DNA of 64,000 nt, from the NCBI GenBank assembly GCA_019188255.1, contig JAETXT010000004.1, positions 6,014,001-6,078,000 on the forward strand, in the 5' to 3' direction. The notes under the pieces are model-generated. The model made no database searches. It saw only the letters and a list, made by a program, of their open reading frames with translations, and was not told the DNA's origin. The position numbers and the translations under genes are program-made. Positions within the stretch are counted from its first letter, which is position 1; each line of letters begins with the position of its first letter. Shown piece after piece: positions 55,441 to 64,000 of this stretch. Source of the stretch: Verticillium longisporum (taxonomy: Eukaryota; Ascomycota; Sordariomycetes; Glomerellales; Plectosphaerellaceae).

Positions 55441-56526
55441 TCACCATGCGGACAAGCCGGGCGGCAACAGGGGATACTCTTCCCCTTCAATAATCTCCGA
55501 GCCGAACGGATACCGCGCGTCCAGCTCCGCCCCCGCCTCTACCTCTGCCCCGTCTCGTCGCCAGACGGCATTGCACTCACCGGGAACGTACTCGGCGGCG
55601 TCCATGGCGAGCGTCATCTTGACCTCGGGGCAGTAATCCCAGATGTGCTTGCGTAGGGCCGGCGTGCCCCAGATGGGGCCGTGGAGGGTGACGCCGCTGC
55701 CGCCGGTGTGGTAGCCCATAGGCTCGTAGAAGCCGTCGCGCCAGCTGTCGAGCTCGGAGACGTATTCGCCCTCAGCCGCAGCATCGAGCGAGCTGTTGAA
55801 GGCGTCGCTGCCGCTGCCGACTTTGATGTGTTCGCCCGAGTGCATCTCGCCGCTGAAAGTGAGGGAGACGGTGCCGTTGGCAACACGGGCGCCGGGTCGG
55901 TGGGCGAGACGCTCGGCGAGCCAGACGTCTTCGGGTTCGGTGCCGTCGACGCGGACCTGCTCACGGAGGACATCGATCATGGCGGAGACTCGTCGGATAG
56001 ACAGGCCACCGTTGCCACCCCAGCGACCGGCAGGGTTCCAAGGGGCGCCAATCCAGTCGTATTCGAGAAAGTCGTTGATGTTGTGGCGACTGTTGGCGCA
56101 GAGGATGCTGTCGGTCTGGAAGACAAGCAGCCACTCTGCGGGACGGAGGACAGTTTCGTAGAGCCACAGGGTCGTCAGGAAGCGGGAGATCATCTCCTGA
56201 CCGGCGGTGCTCATGTTGGACGGGATGAAGGTCAGGTCAAGCTTGCCAGAATTGACATGCTCGCGAATGGCCATAGACTGGTTGATATGCGCGACGGATG
56301 CCTCAGAGCCCATAAAGCGGAAACGCCAGTCAGGGGGTACGACAGCCATGAAGTGCAGCATGAGGGGGGCCAGTATAGGATTGGGACGGTTCTCGATCAG
56401 GAGGGCGACCTTTGAGTGGTTGAATGGCGACTGGACGCCGTATTGGAGGCTGACTTGAGGAACTGTCATGGTCTTGATGGATGGCAGGGACAGCCATATC
56501 GTCAGGCCTCTGCTCAGTATCAGCAC
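55441..56526 (-). CDS. DUF5672 glycosyltransferase-like protein 1
   Basis: A single-exon gene of 361 residues with a short N-terminal hydrophobic stretch (LILSRGLTIWLSLPS), possibly a signal anchor. The DUF5672 core shows KVALLIENRP, VPPDWRFRFMGS, WLLVFQTDSILC, WIGAPW and GNGGLSIR. The DSILC and GNGGLS positions resemble the DxD-like and acceptor motifs of GT-A enzymes. Probably a Golgi or ER glycosyltransferase; the sugar is unknown. It is transcribed away from its paralog at 58153-59460, 1.6 kb apart, so the pair arose by duplication. Confidence 0.8.
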   Translation of the reverse strand: MLILSRGLTIWLSLPSIKTMTVPQVSLQYGVQSPFNHSKVALLIENRPNPILAPLMLHFMAVVPPDWRFRFMGSEASVAHINQSMAIREHVNSGKLDLTFIPSNMSTAGQEMISRFLTTLWLYETVLRPAEWLLVFQTDSILCANSRHNINDFLEYDWIGAPWNPAGRWGGNGGLSIRRVSAMIDVLREQVRVDGTEPEDVWLAERLAHRPGARVANGTVSLTFSGEMHSGEHIKVGSGSDAFNSSLDAAAEGEYVSELDSWRDGFYEPMGYHTGGSGVTLHGPIWGTPALRKHIWDYCPEVKMTLAMDAAEYVPGECNAVWRRDGAEVEAGAELDARYPFGSEIIEGEEYPLLPPGLSAW

Positions 56527-58152
56527 GTCGTTCGGGGTTAAGGGTACATGGTGATGTGATGCGGCTCACAGGAAAACTACTAGACCGCAGGCAGTTCTCA
56601 TTCGCTTAGTCGTCATGTTCCATAGTGCCAAGAAGGGGTTATGAGGCTCGTCGGGGGTGGACGGCGCCGTTGAGGATTCCATTTTGTGGTGGCGTGAGTT
56701 ACTACTGGTCCCGCGCCGAACGACCAGCAGCAGCAGTACAAGGGGTTCGATGCTGAGGGGAAGATGGAATGAGGTGGGTACGTCAAGGCAGACCGTCTAG
56801 AAGGGCAGGAAGAATTAAAGACCACGTCGATTGGAATCACAGGATCCGGGTATGGAACAAGTTGATTGACAGTCAGGATGTGGCCAGTTCAGTAGTTTGT
56901 CAGAGAGCTGGGAGCTTTCCATCTGATGGTAAAATGCCAAGCAAAATGAGACGAAGGTGCCCCTCTGGCGGCCGCTCGCTCCTTCCTAGTCGCCCACCAC
57001 ATGCCGTTGGGAAGGGACCGTGAGCGTTTCAAGCCCAGGAATGCACTTGTTTGGCGATGCCCTGGAGTGCAGTTGCGACCGGGTGGGGTGGATATGCCTG
57101 CTGGCTCCATTTTCGTTGCTCCCTTAATCGCCCTGAGCGCCACGTTCGGGTGGTGGATCTGAGGTACTTTGGGATACATGGTACATCTTGGCCCTGGCCT
57201 CGGGGGTGGCATCTGGCCATTGTGGTTGGAGGTCGTGAATTGCAGCTGCCTGACGCTGATGTGCCCTTCACGACGAAGAAAGAGAAACGTATTCTCAGGG
57301 GACATTCCCTCTTGATAGCTGCTGCCAGTGTAGGTACCCAAGGCAAGGTAAGGGGAGCAACACTCCAAATCAAGTGCATGTGTGATACACCATCCATCCA
57401 GAGGTACCTAAGTAAAAGAGTGGCCCACATTTCTTGATGACCGCTGAGTAAAACAATTGCCCAAGGTGTAGGTACAACAGAGACAACAATGGCATGCACG
57501 AAGCCACACTTCCATCTCATGAGGATCCCTCGTGTCTGGTTGCTTTTCTATTGTCCATCCCTTTTTCATTTCCATCTAATGAGGCTTCTTAAATGATGAA
57601 ATTGTGGTCAATTATTCATCCCGAAGCGCTGCGCAAGTTGAGGCACTGCAGATGAAAAGTATGTAGGTAGTACTTGGATTGGTCACTCGAAGTAACTTCC
57701 CAGCAATCAGGTTCAACCCCTGCGCCTTCATTCGACCCTTCGTTCCCAATCAGGAAGTGGCTTCACACTCCCTGGCTCTTTCCACCTCATCAGGACTGTT
57801 GTTGCCTTCTCTTGTCTGCAATGGCCTTCCTCATTCTTGTGGTCGCTCAATAGGTATCGACCTGCAAAAAATTGGACGTGTTCAAATCCAAACGCCAGCC
57901 CCTGGTCTGACGAACATACACTCGTGGATGGGGATTCGAAACAAAGGTGCCAGGCCGTGAGCATTCCTCCCTGACTGTTTCATCTCCTCTAAGTTTCGAC
58001 GATGTGACGCACCCAAGTCCATGCTCCCTGGCCTGTTCTGCCCTTGGGAAACATGCCTTCGCGACAACTCCGAACTGTTCTTTCCAGGTTTTCCGTTCCC
58101 TTCTGCATCACGTCTGCGCCCATCGCATCGTACTGATGTCTGTTTCGTCGCC
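56527..58152. other. Long divergent intergenic region between DUF5672 paralogs
   Basis: About 1.6 kb of normal composition. Open frames on both strands are short and without domains. It holds both promoters. No RNA or repeat recognised. Confidence 0.4.
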
Positions 58153-59460
58153 ATGACTATCGCGACAAGTAAAGCGGGCATCTTTGCCATTACCAAGAAC
58201 CACCTCCTACTAGCACTATCGCTGGTCTTGACGTATGTTCCTCTTCGGTGCCCCTCCTTTGGATCTACCACTGATCGACGTGAAGATGGTGGTTCGCACA
58301 CATCCTCCCTCATTATCAGCCAGCCATTAAGGCTGGCTTGTCTTCCAGACTGCAGCAAGCCAGGCAGAAAATACCCAGCATCAAAGTCGACTGGAACCCC
58401 TCTGCCGACCCGCGCGCGCGCTTCAATCAGTCCAAGGTAGCCCTCATGATCGAGCCCCGTGTCATACCACATCTTGTGCCCCAGATCCTGCACATGTCAG
58501 CCGTCGCTCCACCAGACTGGCGGTTCCTCTTCATCGGCTCCAACGAAAGCGTTGTCAGCGTGGCGAGAAGCTTTGCAATCAAGAACCAGCAGGTTGTAGG
58601 CAAGCTTGATCTCATGGTCCTACCGGAGCCCTGGCAAATTGACACGAAGGAGCATGTCTATCGCCTCTTGACTGATATGCGGTTCTACGATGAATTTCTT
58701 CCGGGAATCGAATGGATCCTCAAATATGAGCACGACAGCATTCTTTGCTCCAATTCAAACTCCAGTCTGAACGAGTGGCTGCACTGGAGCTGGGCTGGTG
58801 CGTCACGGTGAGTAGCTGCACCTTGACCGAACCAAGCTCCGACCACTGACCTGAATTCCCAGGGCGGCCGATCACCGGTTTTCAGGCAATGGAGGCCTAA
58901 GCTTGAGACGCGTCTCTGCGATCAGACGTGTTCTCAAGATTCAGGAACGGTACAACGATACAGACCCAGAGGACGAGTGGTTTGGGCGACGCATGTGGAT
59001 CCTTCCCAACGCCAAGGTCGCAGCCAAAGATGATGGCGTGCTTGCAGTCGAAGACGTATACAAGGAGAAGCCCATGGGCTTTCACGTCCGCGACGGCGGC
59101 CAGTTCTTGGCTAGTGATGTCTGGAAGAATGCTACTCAGCGGCAAAACATATTCAACTACTGCCCCGAGCTCAGCCTCATCATGAACATGAAGCTTGAGC
59201 GAGAGCGGTGTCCAGGCGATGACCACGAAGGGCACATCGGCCCGACACCAGCTCAGATCGCAGCAGCGCAAATGGCCAAGATAAAGGAAGAGGAAGAGAA
59301 CAGACTGAAGCAGGAAGAAGAGCTACGAAAAGCTGAAGAAGCCAAGAAGAAGCAGAGCCTCTCCGAAGCATCCGACAAGACCTCAGCTCTCCCCGAACTT
59401 GGCGCATCACATAAAGAATCTGTGAGCTTGGTGACGGCGACGGCGACGGCAGTCGTCTAG
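58153..59460 (+). CDS. DUF5672 glycosyltransferase-like protein 2
   Basis: Three exons (58153-58232, 58349-58807, 58863-59460) encode 378 residues; introns are 116 and 55 nt. The N-terminus KNHLLLALSLVLT is a hydrophobic signal anchor, then the DUF5672 core: KVALMIEPRV, APPDWRFLFIGS, WILKYEHDSILC, WSWAGAS/RAADH and GNGGLSLRRVSA. The last about 80 residues are a Lys/Glu-rich, probably coiled-coil tail (KIKEEEENRLKQEEELRKAE) absent from paralog 1. Type II membrane topology in the secretory pathway is likely. Confidence 0.82.
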
Positions 59461-59919
59461 CCGCGGCAGGCCACTATATGGCGTTTTGTTTCATTCAGGG
59501 ATTTCGAGCACAGCATCGGCGTATGGCGCGGGGCAGATGGACAGGTGCGATATGGTTGGGCACTCGTCAGATGGTGGAGAATGGTGACGGCGTAGCCTTC
59601 GGGGGTGTGGTTTTTGTCTTTAGATGTATGATCCAATCAGACATCAACGTTCTTGTTCAGAACAATGAAGGAGGCGAATGATGCTAAGATGTTCTAGGCA
59701 GACCCCTCCACAGAGAGTCGCCGGTTGTGCTAAATGGGCTTCTAGGTTGTGTTATTTTCTCGCCTTCTAATAAAATCCTTGGGAAAGACAACAACCAAGT
59801 AAATCATTTGGCCCATGGCGCACATGGAAGCCTCAGCAAGTTTTGTCATTCTGGTGCGGGTAGTCCCAATACGACAGCAAAGACGATGCCTAGGTTTGAA
59901 CCTAGTTGAGCAATGTTTC
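59461..59919. other. Convergent 3' region
   Basis: About 460 bp between the stop codons of DUF5672 protein 2 and the FMN dehydrogenase. No feature recognised. Confidence 0.4.
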
Positions 59920-61282
59920 CTACAGCTTGCTCTTCTCGTTGAGCAAGGCATACGCCGGCGGCAGAGACTCGAGCAAATCCTTGGTGATATCCCCAACCCT
60001 GTTGATCCCCGCGACGTTCATCAAAATATCCAGATCCGCTAGCAAACCCCTGAGTACATGACGAACGCCAGACTCGCCCATGATACTGAGCCCCCAAATC
60101 CAGAGCCGCCCAACGAATACAAACTTGGCACCCAGCGCCAGCGCCTTGACGATATCCGCCGCACCCCTGACGCCGCTGTCAAATGTCACGACGAGACGGC
60201 CCCCCACGCTATCAGCAATCTTCTCCAGCGCGTCCAAGCTCGCGACAGCGCCATCGACCTGCCGCCCCGCGTGGTTGCTGACGACGATGCCGTCAAAACC
60301 GAGATCCGCCGCCCTCTCGGCGTCGTCGACCCGCTGGATCCCCTTGATGAGGAAGGGCTTGCCGCCGCTGATCTCGCGCCACGTCTCGCGCGCCCAGACG
60401 GCCTTGTCCCAGGACCAGGCGCGGCCGTGCCAGATGCTGTCGATCCACATGGCGGCCGCCTCCTCGGGCTGTTTCGCCGGATCGATGCCTTTTTCCCGGA
60501 GCCGCGCACGGAAGACCGGGTCAGTGAGGCCGAGGTCGGCCCCGATGCCGCGGTAAAAGGCATAGTTGGACGTCGCGACATCGTCGTGCCGCCAGCCGAG
60601 CTGCCACGTATCCGTCGTCAGCATGCAGGCCGTGAATCCGGACTCGTGTGCGCGCCGAAGCAGGGAGACGGTCAGCTCGTCGTCATGTGGCATGTAGAGC
60701 TGGAAGAAGCGCGGCGCGTCGGGGATCCGGACGTCGCTGCACGCCGCCGCGCGGCCGGCATTGTGGGCCGACGCCACGTCCTCGATGGGACACGAGCCTG
60801 CGGTCGACAGGGTGTAGGGCAGGCCGAGCTCGGCAGCGACTTGGGCGACGGGGAGCTCGCCGCGCGGATGGTAGATTTTGTTGATGCCGACCGGGGCGAT
60901 GCCAAAGGGGGCCGAGACGTCGTGGCCGAAGAGGGTCGTGCGCGTCGATCGGTCGTTTGTGTCGACGAGCTGGCGCGGCACAATCTTGTGGCGGAAGAAG
61001 GCCTGACGATTGGCGAGGTGGGTGTGGGAGAGGCCGGCGTTGGATGAGGCGTAGAACCAGCCGTTCTGAGTGAGTTTCTCCTTGGCGAGTTGTTCTAGTT
61101 TGTCAGGATCTAGGGTCGTTAGTTTCCTGCTATCCAGAACGGGGAGGATAGGGGGTGAGATGCTCACGGGTGTTGAACAAGGGTACTTGCCCCTCGTTGG
61201 GCTTCCAAAAGTTTTCCCGTTGATACAAGCCCCATGGAGGGGTGTCACGATGCTTGATATGGGGGGAATTTGGGTCTGACAT
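59920..61282 (-). CDS. FMN-dependent 2-hydroxyacid dehydrogenase / lactate monooxygenase-like
   Basis: TIM-barrel FMN enzyme oxidising 2-hydroxy acids (glycolate oxidase / L-lactate dehydrogenase / lactate monooxygenase family). Two exons, 61168-61282 and 59920-61109, with intron 61110-61167 (GTGAGC..ACTAAC..CTAG), encode 434 residues from MSDPNSPHIKHRD. The join gives FNTHPDKLEQLAKEKL. Landmarks are FGIAPVGINKIYHP, STAGSCPIEDVA, the catalytic His/Arg segment VVSNHAGRQVDGA, and TFDSGVRGAADIVKALALGA for FMN phosphate binding. No targeting signal is obvious. An unspliced longer upstream frame exists but loses the conserved N-terminus. Confidence 0.88.
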
Positions 61283-62655
61283 ATTGCCTTTTCAGATCTA
61301 GTATGCGGATTGATGAGGGTGAGCGTCCGACTGCACGGCATCCGGCTGCATGGCAGAATGCATGGCGGATTTGCCGGTTTCTTGAGGATCGCAATATATA
61401 CATCAATGACGGTCATGGTACGGGCCATGACGTCGAGATTCTGGTGCTCGGCTTCATTGGCGCCTTCATGTTGGTGAAGTAGTTGTGACGTTGGATGCGA
61501 CAGTCTTATTCCCACAATATTCCCTTCGCGGTTGCTGGTCCACGACAACTAGGGTGAAGGCCATAGCAAACGCCGTTGCCGATCAAGTATGCGTATTTGG
61601 AATCCATCTACCATGAACATCAAGAAGTGAGGACGATACGCGCGTGATCCGGAGGTGCATAGTGACTGGTCTGACATCGCCCAGGCTCGCGAGTCCAGCT
61701 TGCGATCCAATTTCAACGACAATATCATTGGCCTCGGGGTAAATAAGACCATATACCCAGAGAACAGGGATCCGAGAGACTTGTGTCATATTCTTCAATG
61801 ATCTTCTATGCCTCATGGCCGAGTCGCCATGACCTGGTTGCCACAACCTTTTGATCACGCCGTCTCAGGATCCGGGCATTCCGATATCCCCTGTTCCACA
61901 CTCTCGTGGATCTAGATTTCGGAAAAGGCTCACATATCGCGATGGGGACACTTTCGGGCTAAATCATCTTGAGTTTTGTCTCTTACTGCTTTCCCGGGGA
62001 ACAAGGTTCAGATTCATGAAGCATCCAGGCGACTTGATGGCCATAGATCCTCGAGATTGTCTCCCCATCAATAGAGGGCCGCGGGGTGCTTAGTGAGGAA
62101 AACCAGATGCAGTGATATCGACAGAATCTTGCAGTGAAGATACTCAACTTTATTATACAATGGATCCAACAAAGATCAGGCCGTCAGTCTCCTGACTTAC
62201 AGAGGAATGCTCTCTGCGGCCAGCATATATCACTTGCACAGCATTAGTAAACAACGCAATAACATGGCTGTTCATTTGCAGCCACAATCATGGTACATCC
62301 ATCATCCAGGCGTTCGATGCCATAAAATCTCGACTACTTTCTCATTCGGAGCAGAGCACACCTTGGGGCCATGCAATCATCTCATCTGCCACTGCTCCTC
62401 ACATGTAGCCAAATAGCACTGATCGTCCCGAGTAAGGCTGGCTTCTCAGCAGCATCAACAGCCTCATCAATGCAGCTGAAAGTCTTCTCCATCAGCACTG
62501 ACAAATGCTCACACCGACTTACAGCCTACCCAGTGGCTCACCCTTGCATCCGCGACAGTAGCCTGCAAGGCTGGACATCGGCTTGAAGAAGAGGCCTGTG
62601 CACCATCGAGAGCAACAACCCCTGGTCGAGAGAACGACATCAGCGATGTCGCGCG
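61283..62655. other. Intergenic region, no gene recognised
   Basis: About 1.4 kb of normal composition, beginning with the promoter of the FMN enzyme. Frames are short, and I could not join any of them by convincing splice sites. Confidence 0.4.
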
Positions 62656-64000
62656 TTTGTTCAGCCCGTCTCCCTACCGTCCTGCGTGCAACCTAGGTAC
62701 ATGTCGAACCATGTCTCCTCCATTCGGCCTTGTTTACTTCCCCCTCGATCCTGCATTCTTCACTCTATTTTTCTTTTCCCCTTTTTACGTTTGCTTTCTC
62801 TCTCTCTCTCACACCTCTCACTTTGTCCCGGGCCTTTTCCGAATTCAACCCCAGCTCACCGCCTCCAGCCTCCCGCCTTTTTTTTTGTTTGGTACGACTT
62901 TCCTCGCTCCACCCCCCCCGGCCGCCCCTCACCGCCGTCTTCACCGCCGCCCTCGTCCCGACGTCCGCGCCCCCGGAACCGGCTACCCCTGCATTTCCAA
63001 ACCCTTACCCAGCTCCATCCCACTGCATTCCCCCACCCCCCTGGGTCTATCATGGCCTTTTTCTCGCCTCCGCCATTGCGCCCCCTCGCGTCACCCGGGA
63101 ACCACTCCCGTCGATCTCCGAGCGGACGAAAGTCTCAGCCGGGTCGGCCTCGCGCGGCCCTTCGCTAGTCGATAGCCTCGTCTCGAATCCAGTCTAGTCG
63201 TCCAGCAGGTTGTCTGTCTGGCTGGCTGGATGGCTGGCGCCGGTGGGGGGACGGGCATCAAACCCATGGCGTTCCAGCTCCGCCACAGACACCCGCACGA
63301 CCTCGTCGTCGTTGCTGTGGAAAAAAAGACCCCGGCCTCAGCAAGCAGCGGTGACCAAAGTCGTCCCATGACGTCGACGCAGCGGCGCTCCGTGGTCCGA
63401 TCGATGAGAGGGGATGGCCCTGGAGGGGAGGGAAGGGAGGGGCCCTTGTCGTCTTCGCCCGGTGAATTGTTTTCTCTGCCGGGGAGGTCCCTGGCCTGCT
63501 GTCTATCAGATCAAGCTCCTGCTGTTGCTTGTAGTCGAGGCGGCTGCCGGCTGCCGTCATATTCCTTCTTTTCCGCTCAGCATGTCTCGTGTGCAGATGA
63601 GAGAAAGAGAGATGGGGGCTGGGGGTTTGCGGCTGGCTGCGATGGCGAACAGAAAGAAGATGGGTGGAAAATATGGCCAAGACCCTGCCATCCTCTGCCG
63701 GGCCATGTAGGTACCAAGCACGCTGGACAGGGAACGGGGTTCGTCGGTGAGCTGTCACGCATGGCGATCCCCGGCCTCGCGGTGGCCCGGGCAGCAGCAG
63801 TCGCGCATGTACTACTGTAGCCACGTCGGGGGCCTCCGGCTCGCGGGCAGGCGAGGCAGGGAAAAGAAACGCTAGATTCACGGGACGATCGCACGGACCC
63901 GGCTCGTGCAGCAGCCGGGATGACTCTGGGTCCCCGGTGCCGGCCCCGCCCGTCTTTGCTTTGCTGGCTTGCCTTGTGCAGGGGATGGCGTGCGCTCACC
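62656..64000. other. CT-rich and GC-rich terminal region, probable 5' region of a gene beyond the edge
   Basis: Positions 62740-63050 are strongly pyrimidine-rich on the plus strand (CTCTCTCTCT near 62800, C-rich runs near 62920), typical of fungal promoters and 5' leaders. Long open frames on both strands at 63050-63880 reflect high GC and low complexity (Ser/Pro/Arg) and show no domain. I make no gene call. Confidence 0.4.

Noticed and set aside
60058..61047. Plus-strand 329-codon frame opposite the FMN dehydrogenase
   Set aside because: Antisense to a clearly conserved gene; low-complexity charged product.
62686..63168. 160-codon Pro/Ser-rich plus-strand frame
   Set aside because: It translates a pyrimidine-rich leader, and all three frames stay open there.
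63230..63820. 196-codon plus-strand frame and 207-codon minus-strand frame near the right edge
   Set aside because: Both are explained by high GC and low complexity; no domain, signal or conserved motif.

Overview
This is nuclear DNA of a filamentous ascomycete (Pezizomycotina; a Sordariomycete is likely but unproven). The genes carry many short introns (about 47-116 nt) with GTNNGN donors and CTNAY-type branch sites. Gene-rich, GC-balanced DNA alternates sharply with very AT-rich blocks where the dinucleotides CA and TG are almost absent while CG persists. That is the signature of repeat-induced point mutation (RIP).

Region by region. 1-1200: a RIP-mutated block, then a 650-bp inverted-repeat element with internal tandem repeats. 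1373-15774: a probably decaying catabolic cluster. It holds a fumarylacetoacetase-like hydrolase, an S15/CocE hydrolase gene broken by two hAT transposons (8-bp target duplications; RIP has also put stops into the exon between them), a DODA-type extradiol dioxygenase, and an FAD monooxygenase-acetoacetate decarboxylase fusion with three apparent 1-nt insertions. 15995-30077: a compact secondary-metabolite cluster. At its centre is a 1630-residue isocyanide synthase-adenylation-thiolation-acyltransferase enzyme with the layout of CrmA of the copper-responsive crm cluster of Aspergillus fumigatus. Around it are an alcohol acetyltransferase-type gene, an alpha/beta hydrolase, and two paralogous 14-TM siderophore-transporter-type MFS genes at the two ends. 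30299-33620: a GPI-type cutinase/acetylxylan esterase and a Kex2-type secreted cysteine protein. 34207-41611: a protein kinase-like gene fragment split by a 6.8-kb RIP-mutated Ty3/gypsy element with 214-bp LTRs and a 5-bp target duplication. 41890-46068: a GH16 glycosidase, a decayed partial copy of the cutinase, degenerate repeats, and a 91-residue four-exon secreted cysteine protein. 46993-61282: conserved genes, namely a WW-domain protein, the ribosome-biogenesis factor RIX1, a YPP1-like TPR protein, two divergent DUF5672 glycosyltransferase-like genes, and an FMN-dependent 2-hydroxyacid dehydrogenase. 61283-64000: no confident gene.

Working model for the main cluster: the ICS domain makes an amino-acid-derived isocyanide acid, and the A-T-transferase part activates it and transfers it to an alcohol or polyol. 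The acetyltransferase and hydrolase trim or decorate the product. The two transporters move the product or its metal complex. Isocyanides bind Cu(I), so a copper-acquisition (chalkophore) or copper-stress role is the leading hypothesis. This rests on domain architecture and gene order only.
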